Assembly: GCF_001597735.1 (NCBI RefSeq)
Contig: NZ_LUTS01000014.1
Coordinates: 1-56,810, forward strand
Length of the DNA stretch: 56,810 nt
Reading direction: 5' to 3'
Source of the DNA: Neptuniibacter pectenicola
Lineage (GTDB): Bacteria; Pseudomonadota; Gammaproteobacteria; Pseudomonadales; Balneatricaceae
Shown here: piece after piece, positions 8,262 to 17,785 of the stretch
How the letters are laid out: the number at the start of each line of letters is the position of its first letter
Position numbering within the stretch: the stretch's first letter is position 1
The notes under the pieces: model-generated
What the model was told of the DNA's origin: nothing
The model's input: only the letters and a program-made list of their open reading frames with translations
Database searches by the model: none
Position numbers and translations under genes: made by a program

Positions 8262-9917
8262 TTAGCCTTGCTGATCGTCTGCGCTATTTGCGCGGTCACG
8301 GAGCAAAAATTTCTGTATTTTGCCGGTCGATGTTTTAGGTAATGGGCCAAATACAATCTCTTTAGGGGTTTTAAAGTGGGCCATATGTTCGCGGCAGAAC
8401 TCGATGATTTCCTGCTTAGTGACTTCACGGTCTAGGTCTTTTAAGGCAACGAATGCGCAGGGGGTTTCACCCCATTTATCGTTGTTTTTGGCTACGACCG
8501 CCGCTTCCTGAATCATTGGGTGGCGATAAAGCACATCTTCAATCTCTATGCTTGAGATATTCTCACCGCCTGAAATGATGATATCTTTGGAGCGGTCTTT
8601 GATCTCCACGTAACCATCGGCATGCCATACCGCTAGGTCGCCGGAATGTAGCCAGCCGCCCTCAAATGCCGCCTTGGTTGTGGTGGGGTTTTTAAGGTAG
8701 CCTTTCATCACCAAGTTGCCGCGCATAAATATTTCGCCCATGGTTTCGCCGTCTTGTGGAACGGGTTCCATTGTGATCGGATCGGCAACCATCAAACCGT
8801 CGAGCATCGGTGCGCGTACGCCTTGACGTGATTTTAAGCGTGCCTTCTCCTCTGGCGTTTTTTCATCCCACTCCTCATGCCATGCGCAGACAACCGAAGG
8901 GCCGTATGTTTCAGTGAGGCCATAAACATGGGTCACGTTAAAGCCTAAGTTTTCCATGCCCGCAATGACTGAAGCGGGTGGCGCAGCGCCAGCGGTCATC
9001 ACATTTACGCTGTGTTCGATACCCGCTTTGAGTGTGTCATCGGCAGAGTTGAGCATATTTAAAACGATCGGCGCGCCGCAGAAATAACCTACTTTTTCCT
9101 GTTTTATTAAGTTGAAAATATGGTCAGCACGGACATGGCGTAAACACACATTGACGCCCGCCATCGCGGCTACGGTCCAAGGGAAGCACCAGCCGTTGCA
9201 ATGGAACATTGGCAATGTCCACAGGTATACGGGGTGCTGTCCCATCCCCCATGAAATCGCATTACTGATGGCGTTTAGGTAAGCGCCACGGTGGTGGTAG
9301 ACCACACCTTTGGGGTCCCCGGTGGTGCCTGATGTATAGTTGAGTGTGATGGCGTTCCACTCATCTTGAACGTCGAAGGGGGTAAAGTTTTCATCCCCTT
9401 GCTTTAGAAACGCGTCATAGGTTAATTCACCAATGAGTTCCCCTTCCTCCCAATAGGGATCATCAATGTCGATGACCAGCGGTTTCTGGTCGAGGTGTGT
9501 CAGTGCCTCTTTGACCACATGGCTAAACTCTTTATCGGTGATCAGCACTTTGCTTTCGGCATGTTGCAAAATAAAGGCGACAGCTTCGGCATCCAGTCGG
9601 ATATTGATGGAGTTCAGTACGGCGCCACACATAGGGACGGCGAAATGCGCCTCAAAATGTTCGGGCAGGTTCGGGGCTAAAATAGATACGGCTTCCCCCG
9701 GTTGTACCCCCTGTGCTTGAAGAGCGCTGGCAAGCTGTTTACAACGGGTGTACGTTTCTGCCCAGGTGTAGCGCGTGTTGCCATGAACGCTTGCCGTTCG
9801 TGTCGGGTATACGCTAGCGGCCCGTTGGATAAATGTAATAGGCGACAGGGCGGCGTAGTTAGCTTGGTTTTTATCTAAGTTCGTTTCAAAAGCGGAATGT
9901 TTTTCGTTAGTTTTCAC
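8262..9917 (-). CDS. AMP-forming acyl-CoA synthetase (acid:CoA ligase)
   Basis: About 551 residues of the adenylate-forming (ANL) superfamily. The P-loop YTSGTTGDPKGV is at about 198-209 in the longest frame, followed by VYGLTETYGP (A5), GWLHSGDLAVWHADGY (A7), KDIIISGGENIS (hinge, A8) and the C-terminal PKTSTGKIQKF with the catalytic Lys. It turns a carboxylic acid, ATP and CoA into acyl-CoA. The subfamily is the medium-chain/aryl-type FadD-like group, and the substrate is unknown. I place the start at GTG 9917 because GGAG lies 6 bp upstream; an in-frame GTG at 9929 has no such site. Its place between the transporter and the etf genes suggests it activates the imported acid. Confidence 0.92.
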   Translation of the reverse strand: MKTNEKHSAFETNLDKNQANYAALSPITFIQRAASVYPTRTASVHGNTRYTWAETYTRCKQLASALQAQGVQPGEAVSILAPNLPEHFEAHFAVPMCGAVLNSINIRLDAEAVAFILQHAESKVLITDKEFSHVVKEALTHLDQKPLVIDIDDPYWEEGELIGELTYDAFLKQGDENFTPFDVQDEWNAITLNYTSGTTGDPKGVVYHHRGAYLNAISNAISWGMGQHPVYLWTLPMFHCNGWCFPWTVAAMAGVNVCLRHVRADHIFNLIKQEKVGYFCGAPIVLNMLNSADDTLKAGIEHSVNVMTAGAAPPASVIAGMENLGFNVTHVYGLTETYGPSVVCAWHEEWDEKTPEEKARLKSRQGVRAPMLDGLMVADPITMEPVPQDGETMGEIFMRGNLVMKGYLKNPTTTKAAFEGGWLHSGDLAVWHADGYVEIKDRSKDIIISGGENISSIEIEDVLYRHPMIQEAAVVAKNNDKWGETPCAFVALKDLDREVTKQEIIEFCREHMAHFKTPKEIVFGPLPKTSTGKIQKFLLRDRANSADDQQG

Positions 9918-9963
9918 GGTGCTCTCCACGTTTTTTATCTCAGTAGCTTGCGGTGCCAGTACG

Positions 9964-10887
9964 CTAAAAGTTGTTGCGCTTAAACTTCATTAATTGACCG
10001 ACAATGCCGCTACGGAAGCTCAGTACACAGATGACGAATACTGCACCCATGATGATATGGATGTAGTTACCCATCTCGCCACCGGACAGATAGTTCTGCA
10101 TAGTGACGATAAAGCCGGCGCCTAATAAGGGGCCGAAGATCGTGCCGACTCCGCCAACTAAGGTCATTAAGATGACTTCGCCAGACATGTGCCAATGCAC
10201 ATCGGTAAGTGACGCCAATTCGAAGACCAGTGTTTTAGTTGATCCGGCAAGGGCCGCCAGCGCAGCAGAGATCACAAAGGCTAACCATTTGTATTGGTTT
10301 ACGTCATAACCTAGAGAGGTGGCGCGATCTTCGTTTTCTCGAATGGCTTTAAGGACTTGGCCGAATGGGGAGTGAACAGTACGGTTGATTAACCAGTAGC
10401 CTGCGACAAAGATAGTGAGTACGAAGTAATACATCACCATATTGTTGGATAGATCAATCAAACCAAATAACGCACCACGGGGTACGCCTTGCAAACCATC
10501 TTCACCGTTGGTGAAGGGGGCTTGTAGATAGAAGAAAAAGACCAGCTGAGCGAGGGCTAAGGTAACCATCGCGAAGTAGATACCTTCGCGTTTTACCGCT
10601 AACTTCCCAAAGATTGCACCGAGTAAGCCCCCAGCAAGGGTGCCTAATATGATGGCAATTTCAGGGGTTAACCCGCTGTTGATCATAAGGTAGCCGGTGA
10701 CATAACCGCCGGTACCTAAGAAGGCTGCATGCCCAAATGATAAAAGGCCGGCAAACCCAAGTAATAGATTAAAGGCGCAAGCAAATAGGGCAAAGCACAG
10801 CACTTTTGCTAAAAAAACAGGGTAAAGCACAGTGGGGGCTAGTAGAGCTAACGCAAGCAGAAATAGGTTGAGCTTCATATTATTCAT
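9964..10887 (-). CDS. livM: Branched-chain-type ABC transporter permease LivM
   Basis: 307 residues with eight or more hydrophobic segments and the LivM core: NLLLGFAGLLSFGHAAFLG, then AIRENEDRATSLGYDVNQYK (the loop that docks on the ATPase) and VILMTLVGGVGTIFGPLLGA. ATG 10887 is preferred because AGGA lies 7 bp upstream; in-frame TTG 10893 and ATG 10878 are alternatives. It forms the membrane pore with LivH, encoded 9 bp upstream. Family members move branched-chain amino acids, amides, urea or aromatic and aliphatic acids. Here the neighbours point to an acid that becomes a CoA ester. Confidence 0.92.
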   Translation of the reverse strand: MNNMKLNLFLLALALLAPTVLYPVFLAKVLCFALFACAFNLLLGFAGLLSFGHAAFLGTGGYVTGYLMINSGLTPEIAIILGTLAGGLLGAIFGKLAVKREGIYFAMVTLALAQLVFFFYLQAPFTNGEDGLQGVPRGALFGLIDLSNNMVMYYFVLTIFVAGYWLINRTVHSPFGQVLKAIRENEDRATSLGYDVNQYKWLAFVISAALAALAGSTKTLVFELASLTDVHWHMSGEVILMTLVGGVGTIFGPLLGAGFIVTMQNYLSGGEMGNYIHIIMGAVFVICVLSFRSGIVGQLMKFKRNNF

Positions 10888-10896
10888 AATCAATTC

Positions 10897-11784
10897 CTAA
10901 GCTTCTTTACCAAATAGGCCCGCAGGCTTTAGTAATAGAACAATGACCATCACTAAAAAAATTACGGTATTAGAGGCTTCTGGATAGAAGTATTTAGTGA
11001 GCCCTTCAACAACTCCCATACCTAAACCAGTAATAATGGCTCCCCCGATAGATCCCATGCCGCCAATAACGACGATGGCAAAAACGGCGATGAGAATATT
11101 AGATCCCATATCCGGTGATACGGAGTAGATAGGTGCCGCCATCACACCCGCAAATCCAGCTAAGGCCACGCCAAATCCAAAGGTGAGGGTGACGATCAAC
11201 GGAACATTAATACCGAAGGCTTGCATCAGTTGTGGGTTTTCTGTGCCGGCACGGAGGTAGGCACCGAGCTTTGTTTTTTCGATCATCCACCATGTACCCG
11301 CACACACAAACACCGACACAATAATGATCCATGCGCGATAATTAGGGAGGTACATAAAGGGCAGTTTAGTGCCGCCCTTTAAGGCCTCAGGTACAGGGTA
11401 AGATAATCCCGAAGAACCAAAAGCATGGGTGAACACACCTTGGATGATGAGGGCGAGACCAAAGGTTAGCAGTAAGCTGTAAAGGTTATCTTCATTGGCG
11501 ATGGGGCGGATTAGAAAGCGTTCCATCAAAATGCCAATGAGGCCAACAGTTAACGGGACAAGGATCAGTGCAAACCAGTAGTTTATGCCCATATATTTCA
11601 AGGCAAGGAGCGCAATGAATGCGCCTAACATATACATCGCGCCTTGGGCGAAGTTGATGATTTTTAAGAGCCCAAAAATGATGGCCAAGCCGAGACTTAG
11701 CAGGGCGTAAAAAGAGCCGTTAATTAGCCCAACCAAAAGTTGGCCAAATAGGGCAAATAGATTGATATCAAAGAGTGTAGCCAT
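10897..11784 (-). CDS. livH: Branched-chain-type ABC transporter permease LivH
   Basis: 295 residues, hydrophobic throughout, with LVGLINGSFYALLSLGLAIIFGL..NFAQGAMYMLGAF near the start and GGMGSIGGAIITGLGMGVVEG near the end, both typical of LivH. It is a membrane-embedded partner of LivM. The family length is 290-310. It is preceded in the operon by the binding-protein gene and an intercistronic hairpin that may lower its expression relative to the binding protein. Confidence 0.92.
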   Translation of the reverse strand: MATLFDINLFALFGQLLVGLINGSFYALLSLGLAIIFGLLKIINFAQGAMYMLGAFIALLALKYMGINYWFALILVPLTVGLIGILMERFLIRPIANEDNLYSLLLTFGLALIIQGVFTHAFGSSGLSYPVPEALKGGTKLPFMYLPNYRAWIIIVSVFVCAGTWWMIEKTKLGAYLRAGTENPQLMQAFGINVPLIVTLTFGFGVALAGFAGVMAAPIYSVSPDMGSNILIAVFAIVVIGGMGSIGGAIITGLGMGVVEGLTKYFYPEASNTVIFLVMVIVLLLKPAGLFGKEA

Positions 11785-11825
11785 AACAGAACATCTACCT
11801 TTCTGAGCCGTACGGAGCAGGAAAG

Positions 11826-11845
11826 GCGGCCTTTTTTAGGGCCGC
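11826..11845 (-). repeat. Intercistronic hairpin between binding protein and livH
   Basis: GCGGCC (11826-11831) and GGCCGC (11840-11845) form a perfect 6-bp GC stem with an eight-base loop. Such hairpins behind binding-protein genes often keep that part of the message more abundant than the permease part. Confidence 0.5.
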
Positions 11846-11852
11846 TAATCGA

Positions 11853-13061
11853 TCAGGAAAAATTACATTGAGGCAGCATAGGGCTGTATGCCTCATCTCC
11901 TGGAATGACTTTAATAATTTTGTAAATGTCATTCTTATCTTTGCGCTCGTCTTTCTTTTTAATCTCGACATACAGCATGTCATGCACCATTCGACCATCA
12001 GGGCGGAGGGTGGCGTTACGGGCGAAGAAGTCATTAGGCTTCGTCGCTTTCATTGTTTTCATCACGGTATCGGTGTCATCGGTGCCGGCGGCTTTAACCG
12101 CGTTGAGGTAATGCATAGTGACCGAGTAGACGCCCGCGTGGATCATGCTTGGAATCGCCCCGTGACGTTGTTCAAACCGCTTGCTCCACTGGCGTGTTTC
12201 ATCATCCATGTCCCAGTAAAACCCTGAGGTTAGACGCATACCGCCGGCGGTTGCTGGGTCCATCGCTTGAGCATTAGGTGTAAAGACTAATAACCCCGCC
12301 ACATCCATCTGTTCTGTTAATCCAAATTCAGCCGCGGCTTTTAGGGCGTTAACGGTGTCGTTACCGGCATTTGCTAAGGCAACTACATCTGCGCCAGACG
12401 CTTGGGCTTGCAGAATGTAAGAGGAGAAGTCGGTTGTGCCGAGTGGCGCACGCACATTACCGAGTACTTCGCCGCCATTCTCATTAATGACTTTACTGGC
12501 CATGCCTTCTAGCGCATGACCAAAGCTGTAATCTGCGGTAATAAAGAACCATTTCTTTTTACCCGCCTGCACCATCGGCTTAACTGTACCGTTCGCTAGC
12601 GCGACGACGTTGTATGTCCAATGCACGTTGTAAGGACTACAGGTTTTAGTGGTGAAGGTATTTGAGGCAGAGCCTGAAATTAGAGTGATATTTTTACTGT
12701 CGGCGTTAACTTTAGATACCGCACCAGAAACGGCAGAGGAGACCAATCCACCAATGGCGTCGACGCCTTCATCTTCGACCCACTTGCGGGCAATGGCTGA
12801 GGCAACATCCGGCTTGAGTTGGGAATCGGCACTGACCATCTCAATGGGTTTGCCAAGTACGTTGCCGCCAAAATCTTCAATGGCCATCTCTGCAGCAATG
12901 ACGCAGCCTGAACCACAAATATCTGCGTAGGTACCGCCCATATCGGCCAAAATACCCAGCTTAACCTGACCATCCGTGGTTGCTTGAGCACTACAGGCGA
13001 TCGTTGCTGCGATTGCGCCTGAGACAACAGCCGATAAAAGGGTGCGATTGGTTTTTTTCAT
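11853..13061 (-). CDS. Periplasmic binding protein of a Liv-type ABC transporter
   Basis: 402 residues. It has an N-terminal signal peptide (KKTNR, hydrophobic core, cleavage likely after ACSAQA), then a type I periplasmic-binding fold: VKLGILADMGGTYADICG, VSADSQLKPDVASAIARKWV, VDAIGGLVSSAVSGAV and WFFITADYSFGHALEG are recognisable. Proteins of this branch bind small carboxylates, amides or branched-chain amino acids. The ligand here is unknown and is the key to the operon's substrate. CGGAG lies 7 bp before the ATG. It is encoded between the ATPase genes (upstream) and the permease genes (downstream). Confidence 0.92.
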   Translation of the reverse strand: MKKTNRTLLSAVVSGAIAATIACSAQATTDGQVKLGILADMGGTYADICGSGCVIAAEMAIEDFGGNVLGKPIEMVSADSQLKPDVASAIARKWVEDEGVDAIGGLVSSAVSGAVSKVNADSKNITLISGSASNTFTTKTCSPYNVHWTYNVVALANGTVKPMVQAGKKKWFFITADYSFGHALEGMASKVINENGGEVLGNVRAPLGTTDFSSYILQAQASGADVVALANAGNDTVNALKAAAEFGLTEQMDVAGLLVFTPNAQAMDPATAGGMRLTSGFYWDMDDETRQWSKRFEQRHGAIPSMIHAGVYSVTMHYLNAVKAAGTDDTDTVMKTMKATKPNDFFARNATLRPDGRMVHDMLYVEIKKKDERKDKNDIYKIIKVIPGDEAYSPMLPQCNFS

Positions 13062-13128
13062 TTTCTGACTCCGGTTTTGTTTGTTTTTATTGTCTGTTCC
13101 GTGAAACAGTTATTGATATAACCAAGGG

Positions 13129-13890
13129 CTATACGCCCAAATAGGTATTTAGCAGCTCAGTTTTGGTTGCTAATTCATTGGCGTGTACTTCTTCCACAAT
13201 GTGGCCGTGTTCCATGACGTAATGACGGTCTGCAATGGGGGCTGCAAAGCGGAAGTTTTGTTCAACCAATAAAATAGTCAGACCGCGCTCCTTGAGCTGA
13301 CTAAGAACCTCGCCCAGTTTCTGCACAATGACGGGGGCGAGGCCCTCAGTTATCTCATCCAGGAGTAGGATGTTGGCGCCGGTACGTAAAATGCGGGCAA
13401 GGGCTAGCATCTGTTGTTCACCACCGGAAAGGCGTGTGCCTTGGCTGGTGCGGCGCTCATAAAGGTTTGGGAACATGTCGTATATCTCTTCAAGGCTAAC
13501 CCCGTCAGAACGCACGTTCGGTGGTAACATTAAATTTTCTTCTACATTTAGACTGGAAAATATGCCGCGCTCTTCGGGGCAGAAGCCGAGTCCTAGGTGA
13601 GCGATTTTATGGGCGGGCATCTGGATCGTTTCATGGCCGTTGATCACGATCTGTCCGCTGCGTTCACCCACCATATTCATAATTGCTTTTAGTGTGGTCG
13701 ACCGACCTGAACCGTTACGGCCGAGTAGGGTGACAAGCTCCCCTTGGTTAACGGTCATATCGATCCCATGCAAAATGTGGGATTCACCATAAAAGGCATG
13801 CAGGTTATTAATTCGAATTTTTTCTCGATGGCTGCTGATGTAGGTTTTATTTGCCAGCGCTTCGTTAGAGTGGGTTTGAGGTGAGTTCAT
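13129..13890 (-). CDS. livF: Liv-type ABC transporter ATPase LivF, Walker A Lys replaced by Arg
   Basis: 253 residues. It has NLHAFYGESHILHGIDM, Walker A GRNGSGRST, signature LSGGEQQMLALARIL, Walker B ILLLDEITEGLAP and switch His in LLVEQN(F) context. The usual Walker A Lys is Arg63 here (codon CGG on the minus strand). The partner LivG keeps the normal GPNGAGKTT. The N-terminus has about 20 extra residues before the ABC domain. It overlaps livG by 4 bp (ATGA), so the two ATPases are translationally coupled. It drives import with LivG through LivH and LivM. Confidence 0.92.
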   Translation of the reverse strand: MNSPQTHSNEALANKTYISSHREKIRINNLHAFYGESHILHGIDMTVNQGELVTLLGRNGSGRSTTLKAIMNMVGERSGQIVINGHETIQMPAHKIAHLGLGFCPEERGIFSSLNVEENLMLPPNVRSDGVSLEEIYDMFPNLYERRTSQGTRLSGGEQQMLALARILRTGANILLLDEITEGLAPVIVQKLGEVLSQLKERGLTILLVEQNFRFAAPIADRHYVMEHGHIVEEVHANELATKTELLNTYLGV

Positions 13891-14687
13891 GATGCGGCCT
13901 CCGCTGTTGCTTCGGCATTTACATCATCGGCTTCGGTTCCCATATAGGCTTCGCGTACACGTGGGTCGGCAGAAACGCTCGCATAATCACCCTCGGTGAG
14001 AATGGCGCCCCGTTGCAGTACGGTAATTCGATCAGCCAGCTTAGAGACCACATGAAGGTTATGCTCCACCATTAAAATGGTGCGCTCTTGAGAGACTTTT
14101 TTAATGAGATCGGATACCAGCCCTACGTCTTCATGGCCCATGCCTTGGGTGGGTTCATCAAGCAGCATTAATTCGGGTTCAAGCGCGAGGGTTGTCGCTA
14201 TTTCTAAGGCTCGCTTACGGCCATATGACAGGTCGACCGTGATGCTGTTGGCAAAGGTTTCAAGCCCTACGGACTCCAGTAGGGCCATCGCTTTATCATT
14301 TAGGCGGTTAAGTATTCGTTCGGAGCGCCAGAAATGGAAGCTGTTACCCTCTTTACGTTGTAACGCGATCCGTACGTTTTCTAACACACTCAAGTGGGGA
14401 AACACCGCAGATATCTGGAAGGAGCGAATCACTCCTTTACGGGCAATCGCCGCGGGCTTTAACGGGGTAATGTCATCCCCGTTGAAAAGAATGCTGCCTG
14501 AGGTGGGCTGGAGAAATTTTGTGAGTAAGTTAAACACAGTGGTTTTTCCTGCACCATTAGGGCCGATAAGGGCATGAATGTCGCCCCGTTGGATCTTTAA
14601 ATTGACATCATCGACGGCGGTAAACCCTTTGAAGGCTTTGGTCAGATTACGGGTTTCAAGGATGAAATCCTGCGTGGGCTGGGTCAT
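13887..14687 (-). CDS. livG: Liv-type ABC transporter ATPase LivG
   Basis: 266 residues, first gene of the operon. It has Walker A GPNGAGKTT, Q-loop region ISAVFPHLSVLENV, the signature LSYGRKRALEIA, Walker B LMLLDEPTQGMGHED and the switch His in MVEHN(L). The C-terminal tail DPRVREAYMGTE is typical of LivG. A 200-bp divergent promoter region separates it from the sensor kinase gene. The Shine-Dalgarno is weak. Confidence 0.93.
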   Translation of the reverse strand: MTQPTQDFILETRNLTKAFKGFTAVDDVNLKIQRGDIHALIGPNGAGKTTVFNLLTKFLQPTSGSILFNGDDITPLKPAAIARKGVIRSFQISAVFPHLSVLENVRIALQRKEGNSFHFWRSERILNRLNDKAMALLESVGLETFANSITVDLSYGRKRALEIATTLALEPELMLLDEPTQGMGHEDVGLVSDLIKKVSQERTILMVEHNLHVVSKLADRITVLQRGAILTEGDYASVSADPRVREAYMGTEADDVNAEATAEAAS

Positions 14688-14887
14688 CGGTTGCTACTCT
14701 GTTCTGGCCGAATTCGCTGTACGGTCTTGCTCAGGATTCAGCTGTTATTTTTATTAAAATCAGAGTAGGGGCTAAACTTTGCATAACTATTTTGAGAATC
14801 TAACCAAATGTAACAAGTGAATTGTCCGTGATAACTTTGTGTTACATTCATCGGGCCATGGGACAAAACGGAGAATAATAATTTCTG
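14688..14887. promoter_or_regulatory. Divergent control region of the liv-etf operon and the sensor kinase
   Basis: The 200-bp region separates livG (minus) from the kinase gene (plus). It holds the element TAACCAAATGTAAC (14801-14814), two TAAC half-sites 10 bp apart as expected for a PhoB/OmpR-type regulator. It also holds the inverted repeat ATGTAACA (14808-14815) and TGTTACAT (14840-14847), so a partial second copy faces the kinase. A TACTCT hexamer on the minus strand (14767-14762) could be the operon -10 box. Binding by the neighbouring response regulator is an inference. Confidence 0.6.
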
Positions 14888-17785
14888 ATGCAACGTCACG
14901 CTTCTATTACTATCCGCTTGTTCCTTATGTTGCTTATTTTAATTGGCAGCATTTTTGGTTCGATCTACTGGCTAACCGTTCCCCTCATAAAAGAAAACGT
15001 ATTTGGTTTGGAGTTACATTCAAACCGACAAGTGCTGAATATTGTTTATGATTTGGCCAACCGTATGTATGCCAGTACCGAAACCTACATTGATAAAACC
15101 CTGAGTGCGCATGAGCAACGGCTTAAATCGGTTTTGGATCTTGCCGAAAAACATATTGAGGTGAGTCTAAGGGATGGGCGTGAAGCCGGCTTAAATGATG
15201 AGCGTATTTGGCAGAAGATCTTTGACGATTTACGGGCGTTTGATTTTGGTAACGGTGATTATATTTGGATCGCTGATCACAATGCGCATCTACTGTCACA
15301 TCCTGATGGCGAATTTAACCAACGAGATATGTCGAACTTTCTTGGGCCGGACGGTAAGCAAATCATTCCCACGATCTTAGAAAAAATTCGCAAAGATAAG
15401 CAGGGTTTTTATAAATATAAATGGCAGCGGTTAGGCAGTGATCAGGTGATTGATAAATACTCCTATGTGAAAGACTTCACAGAGTGGGGCTTTATTATGG
15501 GGGCCGGTGTCTACTTAGATGATATCCATCGTGAGGTTGAGCTGCAGAAGCAACGTGCTATTTTGGATATAAATAAAGCGTTAAAAAACATTAAAATAGC
15601 CAGTAATGGTTATCTTTATGTATTTGATTCTAATGGTAATATGCTGTTTCACCCCAACCAAAATATTCATGGAACCAACTTTACTACCCAGCTTAATCCC
15701 GTTACAAAAAATCCAATCTATCTGGACCTAATGGAGGTTGCGGATACCGGTAAAGAGCTGTATTACAAATGGGACCGCCCTGATGATCAGGGTAACTATA
15801 TCTATGAAAAACACTCGCTGGTGCGGCATCTGTCGGGCTTTGATTGGTATATCAGCTCCTCTGTTTATTTAGATGATTTAAAAGCCAGTTCAGTACAGCT
15901 TAGTCAGCGTATTTTAGCCATGGGCTTTTTTGCCTTTCTTGCTGCGATTGTGATCGCCTTCCTTTTTGCAGAATGGCTAACCTCACCCATTAAAAAGCTG
16001 TCTTCAACCGCGTATAAGATCAGTCGAGGAAACTATGCGGCTAAGACGGGGATTAATCGACACGATGAGTTGGGGCTTTTAGCTGAATCCTTTGATTATA
16101 TGGTCGATCGATTACGCGACAATATAAACACCCTTAATTCCCGGGTAAAAGCACGGACCAAAGAGCTGTCGGAATCTAACTACCAGTTGCGTGATGCTGT
16201 CCACTCAATGGAGTTAGCGCAAACGGAGCTGCGTGCTGTTGAAACCCGTCAGCGCTTAATTTTGAATGCGCTACCAGCACAAGTTGCCTATTTAGATAAA
16301 GAGCAGCGTTTCATTTTTGCTAACCGTGAATACCTCACGCTGTTTAATCAACGTGTGGACGAGATTGAAGGAAAAACCCTCCAAGAGGTGGTGGGCTATG
16401 AGATGTATCAAGCCATTAAACCACACATTATGGAGGCCCTTGAGGGGAAAACAGGGGTGTATGAATACCTGTTTCAGCAGGACGGTCGGGAGATGTTAAC
16501 CCGACGTACCGTATTGCCGTTTTATAATGAGCAGGCCGAGGTTGTTGGCTTCCTTAATCTTTCTATCGATATCACCCATGAACGGGAAACGGAAAAGCGG
16601 TTAGCTGAAGCCAGTAAAATGAAAACCGTGGGGCAGATGTCGGGTGGTTTGGCCCACGACTTTAATAACCTACTGACGATTATTTTGGGTAATTTGATTG
16701 AGCTGCAAAAGCATAAATCGGTACCGCCTGAATTACAGGACAATTTAAGCCCTGCTATCCGTGCTACGCGACGTGGTGCGGATATGACAAAGCGGTTATT
16801 AGCATTTTCGCGTCGGCAACCGCTATCACCTGCGCGGATACGGCTTGGGGCTTTGATTCATGATTTAGTGGATCTGCTTGCCGCGCCGTTGCCGGACAAT
16901 ATTAAACTACTGACTGAGATTAAGCAGGATACGCCTGATGTGTATGTTGATGCGGCTCAAATGGAAGATGCCTTGGTCAATCTAGTCTTGAATGCAGCGG
17001 ATGCGATGAGTCAGGGAGGGGAACTCTATTTGACCGTTGCGGGCACACAGAGCGGTGCAGCGGATATTGCCTGTGGTGGGTTTGATGAAACGATCACTGC
17101 GGGTGACTATGTTTTGATTAGTGTGATTGATCAGGGGGAGGGGTTTACCAGCAGAGCACTGAAAAAAGCGTATGAGCCCTTCTTTACAACAAAAGGCACC
17201 GGGGCGGGTTCAGGATTAGGCTTGAGTATGGTTTACGGCTTTGTGAAGCAGTCTAAAGGCTATTTGCGTATTCGTAATCGGGACGAGATCCAAGAGGGTG
17301 AGTCCGGGGCACAGATTGATCTGTTACTACCGGCAGCCTTAGGTGATGAGATTGAATGTGGTGTTGAGCAAGTGGGTGTTGCTGCGTCACCTTTTTCAAT
17401 GGCCCAGAGCAATGCATTGGTGCTGTTGGTGGAAGATAATCAAGATGTTCGCCAGTTAGTCCGTAACCAGTTAATCGGAATGGGATTTGCGGTGATTGAG
17501 GCGAATAGTGGTGATGAAGCAGTATCACTTTTGGCCGGTTTAGAGGAGGTCAGTGGTGTTGTATCCGATGTGGTGATGCCTGGGCGTAAGAGTGGTTATG
17601 ATGTGGCGGCGATGGTTAAAAAACAACATCCCGCCGCGTTTGCTGTGCTGATGACCGGTTATACCGAAAATCCGCCAGAAACTGATTTTGAATTTAACTT
17701 GTTACAAAAACCCTTTGATGCGGATGCGTTAGCACAGGCGATCTCTCCAGAGTTGGTTGATAAGCGGTCTGAGGATGTTAAATGA
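14888..17785 (+). CDS. Hybrid sensor histidine kinase with tandem Cache domains
   Basis: 965 residues. Domains in order: membrane helix (about 10-31), two Cache_2-like sensor domains in the periplasm (motifs YIWIADHNAHLLSHP and YLYVFDSNGNMLFHP), second membrane helix (about 341-362), HAMP, coiled coil, PAS (about 455-575), HisKA with phospho-acceptor His590 (GGLAHDFNNLL), HATPase with NAADA and GSGLGLS, and a C-terminal receiver (about 842-955) with Asp894. Cache_2 sensors often bind small carboxylates. It lies divergent to the transport/oxidation operon and overlaps the response regulator gene by 4 bp, so it probably senses the operon's substrate outside the cell. GGAG is 14 bp from the ATG, which predicts weak translation. 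Confidence 0.93.
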   Translation: MQRHASITIRLFLMLLILIGSIFGSIYWLTVPLIKENVFGLELHSNRQVLNIVYDLANRMYASTETYIDKTLSAHEQRLKSVLDLAEKHIEVSLRDGREAGLNDERIWQKIFDDLRAFDFGNGDYIWIADHNAHLLSHPDGEFNQRDMSNFLGPDGKQIIPTILEKIRKDKQGFYKYKWQRLGSDQVIDKYSYVKDFTEWGFIMGAGVYLDDIHREVELQKQRAILDINKALKNIKIASNGYLYVFDSNGNMLFHPNQNIHGTNFTTQLNPVTKNPIYLDLMEVADTGKELYYKWDRPDDQGNYIYEKHSLVRHLSGFDWYISSSVYLDDLKASSVQLSQRILAMGFFAFLAAIVIAFLFAEWLTSPIKKLSSTAYKISRGNYAAKTGINRHDELGLLAESFDYMVDRLRDNINTLNSRVKARTKELSESNYQLRDAVHSMELAQTELRAVETRQRLILNALPAQVAYLDKEQRFIFANREYLTLFNQRVDEIEGKTLQEVVGYEMYQAIKPHIMEALEGKTGVYEYLFQQDGREMLTRRTVLPFYNEQAEVVGFLNLSIDITHERETEKRLAEASKMKTVGQMSGGLAHDFNNLLTIILGNLIELQKHKSVPPELQDNLSPAIRATRRGADMTKRLLAFSRRQPLSPARIRLGALIHDLVDLLAAPLPDNIKLLTEIKQDTPDVYVDAAQMEDALVNLVLNAADAMSQGGELYLTVAGTQSGAADIACGGFDETITAGDYVLISVIDQGEGFTSRALKKAYEPFFTTKGTGAGSGLGLSMVYGFVKQSKGYLRIRNRDEIQEGESGAQIDLLLPAALGDEIECGVEQVGVAASPFSMAQSNALVLLVEDNQDVRQLVRNQLIGMGFAVIEANSGDEAVSLLAGLEEVSGVVSDVVMPGRKSGYDVAAMVKKQHPAAFAVLMTGYTENPPETDFEFNLLQKPFDADALAQAISPELVDKRSEDVK

